A DNA stretch of 64,000 nucleotides, taken from NCBI RefSeq assembly GCF_003675895.1, contig NZ_ML014754.1:55288-119287 (forward strand), in the 5' to 3' direction. A program made the position numbers and the translations under genes. The stretch comes from Parashewanella curva. Lineage in GTDB: Bacteria; Pseudomonadota; Gammaproteobacteria; Enterobacterales; Shewanellaceae. Shown here one piece after another: positions 49,304 to 56,934 of the stretch (positions are counted from its first letter, which is position 1; every line of letters begins with the position of its first letter). The notes below the pieces were generated by a model. The model did not search any database and had not been told where the DNA came from. It saw only the letters and a program-made list of their open reading frames with translations.

Positions 49304-49401
49304 CGTCACTCCTGCGCAGGCAGGAGTCTAGTGTCTTCAGTCACTCTATGACCGACATGAAAGTCTGTCGTTACTCCGTTTCCTGCCTTCGCAGGTATGA
49401 C
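49304..49401. repeat. Composite REP-like element
   Basis: Two facing palindromes: CGTCACTCCTGCGCAGGCAG with GAGTCTAGTGTC, and TTTCCTGCCTTCGCAGGTAT with GAC, separated by about 40 bp containing ACCGACATGAAAGTCTGTCG. The layout matches 31048-31150. It lies between ribF and ileS. Confidence 0.75.
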
Positions 49402-49424
49402 GGTATTTGAGGTAAAATAGTAAT

Positions 49425-50360
49425 TTACCCTGCATCATTTTCAAACAAAGCTTTTGCTTCATTCGCATCTATTTCAATTTGTTGCTTGAGTGCTTCTAAT
49501 GATTCAAATGGTTTCTCATCACGAATCTTAGCCACAAGCTCGACTTCAATATATTGACCATAAAGATCACCATTGAAGTCAAAAATGTTTACTTCTAGTT
49601 GGCACACTTGCCCATTTACTGTCGGGCGGAAACCGATATTAGCCACCCCTTCATAAACCTCACTGTCTTGCCAAAAACAGCGAACGGCAAACACACCCCG
49701 CACAGGTACAACATTACGCTTTAGAGCAATGTTTGCTGTAGGAAACCCAATAGTTCTGCCCAATTTTTTACCATGAGCAACACGACCACTGAGCAAATAG
49801 GGATGCCCAAGCATGCGTCTTGCCGCTTCAAAATTTCCTTGAGATAAGGTTTCGCGAATTGCGGTCGAACTTACTCGAGTACTACCCAACATAAAGCTTT
49901 CGGTACTGACCACTGCAAAGCCATATTTTTCACCAGCTTCGCACAGCATTTTGAAGTTACCTTGGCGCTTGGCACCAAAACAAAAGTCATCGCCCACAAC
50001 TAGGTATTTAATGCCTAACTTTTTTACCAACAATTCTTTGATAAAATCTTCAGCTGGCATCTGTGCAAATTGCTTGTTGAAGTTAACGCACAATACACGG
50101 TCAACACCAAGTTCATCAAGAAGAATGATCTTATCTCTCAACAAACTTAATCTTGCTGGAGCATTTTCACCTTGAAATAACTCTTGAGGTTGAGGTTCAA
50201 AGGTCATTACCGTCGCTGGTAAAGAAAAATGCTCAGCTTTTTCCAATAAACTAGCAATGACCTTGGCATGACCTCGGTGAACACCATCAAAGTTCCCAAT
50301 GGTGAGTACACAACCATGGTGAGATGGCAAAATATTGTGGATCCCGCGTATTAATTCCAT
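49425..50360 (-). CDS. ribF: Bifunctional riboflavin kinase/FAD synthetase
   Basis: RibF turns riboflavin into FMN and then FAD. The 311-aa protein has the N-terminal nucleotidyltransferase motif TIGNFDGVHRGH and the C-terminal flavokinase GRTIGFPTANI, in the standard order and length. It lies between murJ (57 bp upstream) and ileS, the usual neighbours. Confidence 0.97.
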   Translation of the reverse strand: MELIRGIHNILPSHHGCVLTIGNFDGVHRGHAKVIASLLEKAEHFSLPATVMTFEPQPQELFQGENAPARLSLLRDKIILLDELGVDRVLCVNFNKQFAQMPAEDFIKELLVKKLGIKYLVVGDDFCFGAKRQGNFKMLCEAGEKYGFAVVSTESFMLGSTRVSSTAIRETLSQGNFEAARRMLGHPYLLSGRVAHGKKLGRTIGFPTANIALKRNVVPVRGVFAVRCFWQDSEVYEGVANIGFRPTVNGQVCQLEVNIFDFNGDLYGQYIEVELVAKIRDEKPFESLEALKQQIEIDANEAKALFENDAG

Positions 50361-50417
50361 TATTCAGCTGTTATTGCACGCTAATTCGCAAAAGTATAAA
50401 CGAAGTGAGGATCAGAG

Positions 50418-51983
50418 TCAGCTATCTAATTCAGGTTTCAAGCGCCATGGTTTAACACCAAGACACAATAAGCTTATTAAATAACTTATTGCCCCTATGC
50501 CTATAAGTAAAGCTAAGTAACCTGAACGTTCAGAAAAGGTTTGATTTAACCAAGCTTCTGTAACCAAATCGAAATGATATAAAACAGTCCCCATAACAGC
50601 AGTAGCGACAACAACTTTCACAAAATAGATTAATGTTGAACGGCTAAATTGATATACCTCAGCTTTATGCAAACCATAGTAAAGTAGGCTTGCGTTTAAA
50701 AGAGCTGAAAAAGACGTAGCCACAGCTAATCCCACATAACCAAAAGGAACGGCAAAAATGACGTTCAAGACCATATTACTTACCATAGCTATAATACCGA
50801 AACGAACAGGGGTTTTGGTATCTTGTCGAGAATAATATCCCGGTGCTAACACCTTAACCATCATAAAACTTAAAAGGCCTGTTCCATATGCAATAAGAGA
50901 GTATGAGGCTTGAGTTACATCAAAATAATCAAACTCCCCTCGCATAAATAACACCATAAGCATTGGCTTGGCTAACAGGATCAACCCCACCATTGCTGGA
51001 ACCCCCAACATTAAGATGAACTTGACGCCAAAATCCATAGTATGGCTAAAACCAGCGCCTTCATTATTAACATGTTTTTTAGACAAAGCTGGTAAAATAA
51101 CGGTTGCGATAGCGATCCCGAACAAACCTAATGGAAATTCAAGTAATCGGTCAGAATAATACAGCCAACTGATGGAACCTGTGATCAAAAAGCTAGCTAT
51201 AAAAGTGTCAAACAATAGGTTTATCTGACTTACTGACACACCAAATAATGCTGGAATCATTAAAGTTCGAATTTTAACCACCCCAGGATGTTTCCATCCC
51301 CAAGATGGCTTAACTAATACTCTTTCTCTGTATAAAAATGGGATTTGAAACAAAAATTGAATCAAACCACCTAAAAACACACCTATTGCTAAACCAACCT
51401 CTGGTTGTTCCATTTTAGGAGAAATCCAAATTGCCGCAGCAATCATGGCTATATTAAGGAATACAGGCGTAAACGCAGAAACGGCGAATCGTCCTTTAGT
51501 GTTTAATATTGAACCTGCCAAGGCAGTAAAAGTAATAAACCAAAGATAAGGAAAAGTAATTTTCAGCATTAACGATGCAAGTTCATATTTACCTGCATTA
51601 GGACCATCATTCACCCAATCCCAAAACCAGCCTGCTCCAAATAACGCTGCAACGACTGGAGAACCTATCATGGCTAAAAAAGTAACAATGGTAATGATTA
51701 ACCCTAAAGTACCAGCCACTTTAGAAATCAACTCTCTTGTTTCTTGCTGTGATTTTGTTTCTTGGTATTCCGTCAGTACCGGCACAAATGCTTGATTAAA
51801 TGCTCCTTCAGCAAATAAACGGCGTAAAAAGTTTGGAATTCTATTAGCAAAAAAGAATACATCTGCGCTGGTTCCAGCCCCAACAAGGTTTGCGATAACC
51901 ACGTCACGAACTAATCCCAATACACGAGAAATTAAGGTCATAACACTGACAATAATGCCGGATTTTAATAATTTTTTACTCAA
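50418..51983 (-). CDS. murJ: Lipid II flippase MurJ
   Basis: MurJ moves lipid II across the inner membrane for peptidoglycan synthesis. The 521-aa MOP-superfamily protein has about 14 helices and the N-terminal SGIIVSVMTLISRVLGLVRD and NRIPNFLRRLFAEGAFNQAF typical of MurJ. It is divergent from rpsT and first in the murJ-ribF-ileS group, the order found across gammaproteobacteria. Confidence 0.97.
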   Translation of the reverse strand: MSKKLLKSGIIVSVMTLISRVLGLVRDVVIANLVGAGTSADVFFFANRIPNFLRRLFAEGAFNQAFVPVLTEYQETKSQQETRELISKVAGTLGLIITIVTFLAMIGSPVVAALFGAGWFWDWVNDGPNAGKYELASLMLKITFPYLWFITFTALAGSILNTKGRFAVSAFTPVFLNIAMIAAAIWISPKMEQPEVGLAIGVFLGGLIQFLFQIPFLYRERVLVKPSWGWKHPGVVKIRTLMIPALFGVSVSQINLLFDTFIASFLITGSISWLYYSDRLLEFPLGLFGIAIATVILPALSKKHVNNEGAGFSHTMDFGVKFILMLGVPAMVGLILLAKPMLMVLFMRGEFDYFDVTQASYSLIAYGTGLLSFMMVKVLAPGYYSRQDTKTPVRFGIIAMVSNMVLNVIFAVPFGYVGLAVATSFSALLNASLLYYGLHKAEVYQFSRSTLIYFVKVVVATAVMGTVLYHFDLVTEAWLNQTFSERSGYLALLIGIGAISYLISLLCLGVKPWRLKPELDS

Positions 51984-52117
51984 GATATCTCCAAAAAAGC
52001 TTGGGAGTTAATAGATATGTCACCACAGAAACGATCAATATTAATCGTAAATTACAGCTAGTTATAGTCTAGATTTGGCAGAACTATATTTTTACTCCCG
52101 ATTTATCAAAAAAACTA

Positions 52118-52146
52118 TCGCTCAGACTGTAATTAGCTGGTAGAAT
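52118..52146 (+). promoter_or_regulatory. Probable rpsT promoter
   Basis: TAGAAT at 52141-52146 is preceded after 17 bp by TCGCTC and followed by a GC-rich TGCGCC, as expected for a growth-regulated ribosomal promoter. The -35 box is weak. It implies a leader of about 145 nt. Confidence 0.5.
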
Positions 52147-52176
52147 TGCGCCACATTTTACACGAGTTAGGTTGAT

Positions 52177-52209
52177 GATCGCCAAATCCTTCGGATTTGA
52201 TCGTTTTTG
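52177..52209 (+). promoter_or_regulatory. Hairpin with T run in the rpsT leader
   Basis: GATC-(GCC)-AAATCC, loop TTC, GGATTT-GATC then GTTTTTGTG. It lies in the rpsT leader, about 90 bp before the start codon and has the form of an attenuator or a protein/RNA binding hairpin. No upstream plus-strand gene needs a terminator here. Confidence 0.5.
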
Positions 52210-52297
52210 TGTGTCTTTTAGATTGACATTTCAACGATGATCAGGCATATTCCTCGGCCTTAATAAAGTATCAAATCCAGTTTTTAGGAGTTGCACC

Positions 52298-52564
52298 TTG
52301 GCTAATAGCAAGTCTGCAAAAAAACGCGCGATTCAATCTGAAAAGCGTCGTCAACACAACGCAAGCCGTCGCTCTATGCTACGCACTTATCTTAAAAAAG
52401 TTATCGCTGCTATCAAGGCTGGCGATCACGCTGCTGCAACTGAAGCTTTCAATGCAGCACAACCTATCGTTGACCGTATGGCAACTAAAGGTTTAATCCA
52501 CAAGAACAAAGCAGCTCGTCATAAGGCTCGCTTGAATGCAAAAATCAAAGCACTTGCTGCTTAA
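52298..52564 (+). CDS. rpsT: 30S ribosomal protein S20
   Basis: The 88-aa basic protein ([20 protein letters not shown] at its start) is S20, which binds 16S rRNA early in small-subunit assembly. The start codon is TTG, eight bases after AGGAG; E. coli rpsT also uses TTG and is autoregulated at translation initiation, so this rare start is probably functional. Ends in a strong terminator. Confidence 0.97.
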   Translation: MANSKSAKKRAIQSEKRRQHNASRRSMLRTYLKKVIAAIKAGDHAAATEAFNAAQPIVDRMATKGLIHKNKAARHKARLNAKIKALAA

Positions 52565-52580
52565 TTTTCGTTAGTTCTCT

Positions 52581-52608
52581 AAAAAAACCGGCTTCAGCCG
52601 GTTTTTTT
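52581..52608 (+). terminator. Rho-independent terminator of rpsT
   Basis: AAAAAACCGGC, loop TTCA, GCCGGTTTTTTT: a GC-rich stem with a long T run 17 bp after the stop codon. Confidence 0.95.
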
Positions 52609-52663
52609 ATGTCCAATAATGAGATGCAACTTTTAGCCCCCTTACGGTGTATTTACTATGCTG

Positions 52664-54028
52664 CTATTTCATTATCTTTTGGGGGAGTTCAGGCTCTCCA
52701 ACATCTTGGGTATTTGTAAGATAAGTAGACCACGATTTTCCCATATCAGTCCGTTGTAATAATTTTTCAAACTTAACCTTAGATTGTGTAGATTTAAGAG
52801 TATTTAATTTCATGTCTGGATGCTTTTTAAACCAATCCCTCAACAGAAGCTGACAGGCATTATCAGTTCTATTTTCAGCTGCAGCCATAAGCTCCTTACT
52901 AGGAAATGGTTCATTTGGCAGTTCAGTTTGCTCTATTCCTTTATCGATAAAAATCTGCAGTGCATTGCAATAGCCACACCTAGCAGCAAATTCGAATGCT
53001 CTTTTAAAAGGTTCACTGTTAATTTGCTGACCTTGAATGTCGCAATGAGTAAAAACAAGATTAAGGTACTGAACGCGCTGTTTACTTTTCACCATTGCTG
53101 ATAATGCATTATGCCCATTCTTATCGCATATACCTAAACTGGCTCCATTTTGTAAAGCAAAAATGATTCCTTTTTCATTCCCTGCTATGATCATGTTGAG
53201 TAGTGCAGTACGTTGTTTACTGTCTTGCTCGTCCAATTTTGCACCATTGGCAAGCAATGATTTGGCCACATCAGTTGAATAAGGGTAAGATAAATTACCC
53301 GCAACTAAAGCCTTTTGCATTAAAGTTCGACCTTGCGTAACAGCGCCCTCTTTCATTAAGGCTTGGGATTCTGCAGTCCTTCCAGATTTAACAGCCAACT
53401 CGAGTGGTGTCTCCTTTGAATTATTCACCTGCTCAAGATCCGCACCTCCTGCAACAAGTGCATGAATAAGCACAGACCGTTTCCCTAGAACGGCAAGATG
53501 CAGTACCGATTGACCGTCATAGATATCATCAGAACAATAATCTAACCTAACATTTGCTTCATGAAGAACATCTGGCCCCAAATTAGAGTAATGGGTTTTA
53601 ACCGCTAGGTTTATTGGTAAACGTAATTGATCATCAACATCGCTTTTCTTTCCATTAATCACCGCGACAAATAAATGTAATGGCTTTCTAGACATTAAAC
53701 TATGTTTTACCGAAGAAGCGACTTTGGGGTTAGCGTCTCTTGTACAGAAACAATAGGCTTCTCTCTCTAGGTTTGTGCATTTCCATCTGGGGTGAGCACC
53801 ATTAACCCACCCTTTTTGTCTTTCACATAACAACGTGACCACACGCTGATCAGATAATTTAACTTCGAGTTGAAACTTATCTCTTTGCCCCCATCCAGAA
53901 ATTGTTTTTGAATCAGTTTGTAATCTTGGTTCACCACCGACTTCAAATGTTGAAACTTGTTCAGGATGAGTAACGAGCGTTGCCATTAGCCATGTTTTTT
54001 CATTATTTATTGCTGTGCCGTAAGCCAT
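52664..54028 (-). CDS. Ankyrin-repeat protein
   Basis: The 454-aa protein has about five to seven ankyrin repeats from residue 140 on (DGQSVLHLAVLGKRSVLIHA, NSKETPLELAVKSGRTAESQ, KQRTALLNMIIAGNEKGIIF). The first 130 residues are not ankyrin and contain several cysteines (CERQKGW, WKCTN, YCFC). There is no signal peptide. Ankyrin proteins of this kind mediate protein binding and are numerous in some Shewanellaceae; no specific role can be given. MITE family A sequence is present at its upstream side, and the gene sits in an otherwise conserved region, suggesting later arrival. Confidence 0.85.
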   Translation of the reverse strand: MAYGTAINNEKTWLMATLVTHPEQVSTFEVGGEPRLQTDSKTISGWGQRDKFQLEVKLSDQRVVTLLCERQKGWVNGAHPRWKCTNLEREAYCFCTRDANPKVASSVKHSLMSRKPLHLFVAVINGKKSDVDDQLRLPINLAVKTHYSNLGPDVLHEANVRLDYCSDDIYDGQSVLHLAVLGKRSVLIHALVAGGADLEQVNNSKETPLELAVKSGRTAESQALMKEGAVTQGRTLMQKALVAGNLSYPYSTDVAKSLLANGAKLDEQDSKQRTALLNMIIAGNEKGIIFALQNGASLGICDKNGHNALSAMVKSKQRVQYLNLVFTHCDIQGQQINSEPFKRAFEFAARCGYCNALQIFIDKGIEQTELPNEPFPSKELMAAAENRTDNACQLLLRDWFKKHPDMKLNTLKSTQSKVKFEKLLQRTDMGKSWSTYLTNTQDVGEPELPQKIMK

Positions 54029-54127
54029 AAAAACCTCTTAATATTGTAAGTTGTTATTTATAGCTGACATACCCTTGTAGGCTAAGTTTCAAATGTTAAT
54101 TCAAATTAATTTAATACATAGCTACTT

Positions 54128-54158
54128 GAAAGTTGCATCTTCAAGTATCACGAGTATA
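54128..54158. mobile_element. Solo end of MITE family A
   Basis: These 31 bp are the reverse complement of the left end of the element at 3671-3938 (outer TATACTCGTGATACTTG through AACTTTC), with no second end. It is a deletion remnant between the ankyrin gene and yaaA. Confidence 0.8.
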
Positions 54159-54196
54159 TGAAATAGAATCAAAGGAGCAGTTAAGAGTTGCTTTGT

Positions 54197-54229
54197 ATAA
54201 AACACCAACAGCCGTTGCAGCTGTTGGTG
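54197..54229 (-). terminator. Rho-independent terminator of yaaA
   Basis: On the minus strand CACCAACAGC, loop TGCAACG, GCTGTTGGTG is followed by TTTTAT. It begins about 10 bp after the yaaA stop and ends the alsT-type symporter/yaaA unit. Confidence 0.88.
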
Positions 54230-54239
54230 CCAATAATAT

Positions 54240-55007
54240 TTATTGTTCTTCCCTTAAAAAGACAGGTTTAGCATAAGTGGATTGTTCTTTACTGTAGTAA
54301 TAACCAGCCACATCAAAAGTTTCTAGTTGATCGCGGGTCTTAATATCATTTTCAATAATAAAACGTGCCATCATACCTCTTGCTTTTTTAGCGTAAAAGC
54401 TAATCACCTTATATTTACCTGATTTAAAATCCTTAAATTCAGGAGTAATTAGCTCACCTTTTAACAATTTAGGTTTAACCGCTTTAAAATATTCATTAGA
54501 AGCAAGGTTCACAACCAAGTCATCATCAGTTAGCTCTTGGTTTAGCTTCTCCGTAATAATGTCACCCCAAAATTGATATAAATTGCTTCCACGAGCATTA
54601 GAGAGTTTTGTTCCCATTTCTAAGCGATACGCTTGCATTAAATCTAACGGTTTAAGGACGCCATATAACCCTGAAAGCATACGCAGGCAAGATTGCGCTT
54701 TTTGCAATGAATCAGCAGACAAAGAATCCGCGTCTAACCCTGTATACACATCACCTCTAAACGCAAACAAAGCTTGCTTAGCATTCTTGAGGTTGAACTC
54801 TGGTTGCCACTCAGCAAATCTTGCAGCATTTAATCCAGCAATTTTATCACTTACTTTCATTAAACTGGCTATATCAGCTGGAGTCAGTTCTTTACATACC
54901 TTAATAAGCTCAGCACTTTGCTCAAGCAATACAGGCTGCGTGAATTCAGTAGTTGTAGCAGAGTTTTCCATATCCAGCGTTTTGGCTGGAGATACTAATA
55001 TCAACAT
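54240..55007 (-). CDS. yaaA: Peroxide stress protein YaaA
   Basis: The 255-aa protein is of the YaaA/DUF328 family: [16 protein letters not shown] at the N-terminus, [34 protein letters not shown], and LEMGTKL. In E. coli YaaA lowers free iron during peroxide stress and binds DNA. The gene starts 2 bp after the symporter stop, so it is co-transcribed with it, as in several gammaproteobacteria. Confidence 0.95.
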   Translation of the reverse strand: MLILVSPAKTLDMENSATTTEFTQPVLLEQSAELIKVCKELTPADIASLMKVSDKIAGLNAARFAEWQPEFNLKNAKQALFAFRGDVYTGLDADSLSADSLQKAQSCLRMLSGLYGVLKPLDLMQAYRLEMGTKLSNARGSNLYQFWGDIITEKLNQELTDDDLVVNLASNEYFKAVKPKLLKGELITPEFKDFKSGKYKVISFYAKKARGMMARFIIENDIKTRDQLETFDVAGYYYSKEQSTYAKPVFLREEQ

Positions 55008-55009
55008 AT

Positions 55010-56449
55010 CTACTCCTTGATAGATTTATTCTCAGCAGGCTGCCAAATATCGTCATTAAGTTCTTTAGCAAGCTCAGGAAATTTATTAGGATCAAATTCC
55101 GGCTCTACGCCCTCTTTCACTTGCTGGCGATAATCTTTGATCACTTTAAAGGCAATACCTGATAACAATAGCAATGCTGACAAGTTGACTAATGCCATCA
55201 GCCCCATTGCAACATCAGCTAAATTCCACACTAGACTGATTTTAGCTAGAGAACCAAACATGACCATACCTAAAACAGCTACCTTTAAAAGGTTAACCCA
55301 AAGTTTACCGTGCTTAGCGATAAACAGAATATTAGTCTCAGCGTAAGAATAATTCGCAATAATAGAAGTAAAACAAAACAACAAAATCGCAAAGGCGAAG
55401 AATAAACTACCAAAGCTTCCAATGTGATTATTCAAGGCTTCAATAGTTACTGCAATACCATCTTTACCGGCAGGAATATCACCAGCAAGAAGAATAATTG
55501 CCGCGGTTGCCGTACAAATCACGATAGTGTCAATAAATACCCCAATCATCTGCACATAACCTTGTGACGCAGGATGATTTGGATTTGGTGTTGCACTCGC
55601 TGCGATATTAGCTGCACTCCCCATACCGGCTTCATTAGAAAACAGACCACGTGCGATACCCGCTTGCATTGCCTGCGCAACTGCATAAGCAACACCACCA
55701 GCAGCCACTTCTTGCCAACCAAACGCACTTTTAACTACAAGCATAAAGATACGTGGTAGCTCAGTCACATTCATAAAGACAATCACAAAGGCTACAGCCA
55801 CATAAGCAACAGCCATAATAGGTACAAGTAATTCAGATACTCTGGCTACTTTACGCATACCGCCCATAATCACAAAAGCGGTTGCAACAACAATAATAAT
55901 ACCGGTCCATAAATCATCAACATGATAAATGCTGCTAATAGCAGAGCTAATGGTGTTAGCTTGTACTGCGCTAAACACCAGACCAAATGCAATAATCAAT
56001 AAGATGGAAAATAAAATACCCATCCAACGTTGCCCTAACCCTCTTTCCATATAATAAGCAGGACCACCACGGAATTCACCGTCATCATCGCGTACTTTAT
56101 ATACTTGTGCTAATGTGCCTTCGATCATGGCTGTAGCCATACCTAATACAGCAATCAACCACATCCAGAAGACAGCCCCAGGGCCACCAGCACCAATTGC
56201 AACTGCAACGCCGGCCATATTACCTGCGCCAACACGAGCGGCCATAGAAGTACAAAATACTTGGAAAGAAGAAAGGCCACCCTTCGCTTTATCGCGGCTG
56301 ATCTTCATTAAGTGAATAGAGTGCTTAAACTCTGTCAATTGAATTAATTTAAGACCTAAGGTGAAATAAACACCAGCTCCGACAAGTGCGTAAACTAATA
56401 GTTTGCCCCACAATAATCCGTTCAAGAAATCAATAATGGTTTCTAGCAT
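55010..56449 (-). CDS. Sodium:alanine/glycine symporter (AGCS family)
   Basis: The 479-aa inner-membrane protein has about ten helices and the AGCS signature [24 protein letters not shown] near residue 75; [19 protein letters not shown] and [17 protein letters not shown] follow. It imports alanine, glycine or a related small amino acid with Na+. The substrate is not predictable. It follows a long structured leader (56450-56790) that ends in a terminator hairpin, so expression is probably controlled by attenuation, and it is translated with yaaA. Confidence 0.94.
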   Translation of the reverse strand: MLETIIDFLNGLLWGKLLVYALVGAGVYFTLGLKLIQLTEFKHSIHLMKISRDKAKGGLSSFQVFCTSMAARVGAGNMAGVAVAIGAGGPGAVFWMWLIAVLGMATAMIEGTLAQVYKVRDDDGEFRGGPAYYMERGLGQRWMGILFSILLIIAFGLVFSAVQANTISSAISSIYHVDDLWTGIIIVVATAFVIMGGMRKVARVSELLVPIMAVAYVAVAFVIVFMNVTELPRIFMLVVKSAFGWQEVAAGGVAYAVAQAMQAGIARGLFSNEAGMGSAANIAASATPNPNHPASQGYVQMIGVFIDTIVICTATAAIILLAGDIPAGKDGIAVTIEALNNHIGSFGSLFFAFAILLFCFTSIIANYSYAETNILFIAKHGKLWVNLLKVAVLGMVMFGSLAKISLVWNLADVAMGLMALVNLSALLLLSGIAFKVIKDYRQQVKEGVEPEFDPNKFPELAKELNDDIWQPAENKSIKE

Positions 56450-56790
56450 CCAATCTCTACCTTGTATTACATCAAAGCCTCATAGCTTACTAAAAAAAGA
56501 GCCATACTCAAAATGACCACAGTTCAACCTAACACTTTCAATTTGGCTCACTGTGACTTTTTTAAGCTTTCCTACTGACACTAGGTCGTTCAGTAGGTAC
56601 CTTCAGCCTGTTATGTTTAATTCCTAAAACTCTCAACAAATGAAGCCGTGATCCACCTCACATTTGTTGCTTTATACAACGATTTCATCTCGAATCTGGA
56701 TATTGAATAAGCTAAAGTCGGCTTTCACACTAGGGATAGCTCTCGGCATTACTCCATCCTCACAGCCTGCCAAAACCAAAACTTTCAAAT
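56450..56790 (-). promoter_or_regulatory. Structured leader of the symporter gene, candidate riboswitch or attenuator
   Basis: The minus-strand leader has a run of stable hairpins: CAACAAATG/CATTTGTTG (56634-56669), CCTACTGA/TCAGTAGG (56571-56597), and last GAGCCA/TGGCTC followed by seven T (56492-56549). The arm CACAGT next to GAGCCA can pair with ACTGTG inside the terminator loop, so two alternative folds exist. I do not see the conserved boxes of the glycine, lysine, TPP, SAM or cobalamin classes. The rest of the gap to 56934 holds the phosphoketolase promoter region. Confidence 0.55.
56492..56549 (-). terminator. Terminator-like hairpin just before the symporter gene
   Basis: GAGCCA/TGGCTC stem with a long loop followed by TTTTTTT on the minus strand, about 40 bp before the symporter start codon. 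As it precedes the gene on the same strand it must be conditional for the gene to be expressed. Confidence 0.6.
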
Positions 56791-56860
56791 GTGAGAGATA
56801 AGTAAAAAGTTTTTAATTATTTTCAACGTAATAATTAAAAATTGGATGTAAAGCACATTT

Positions 56861-56877
56861 TTGTAACTAAATTACAA
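56861..56877. promoter_or_regulatory. HexR-like operator upstream of phosphoketolase
   Basis: TTGTAACTAAATTACAA is a 17-bp palindrome differing at one base from the HexR consensus TTGTAATnnnATTACAA described for Shewanella and other gammaproteobacteria. HexR controls central carbon genes and is released by KDPG. It lies 58 bp before the phosphoketolase start. The match is by eye. Confidence 0.65.
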
Positions 56878-56934
56878 ATATTATAGCCACAGGTATTTAG
56901 TTGTATTCATCTCGTTTGCTCCAGTGAGGCTAAC

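Noticed and set aside
52622-52640. Full left MITE end downstream of rpsT
   Set aside because: Only 12 bases match and the outer inverted repeat is absent, so it is noted in a finding but not annotated as a feature.
54583-55020. 145-codon plus-strand open frame
   Set aside because: Antisense to yaaA with no recognisable domain; yaaA is certain.
56450-56790. Glycine riboswitch upstream of the symporter
   Set aside because: The conserved glycine aptamer boxes (such as CCGAAGG and CTCTCAGG) are not found on the transcribed strand. Kept only as an unclassified leader.
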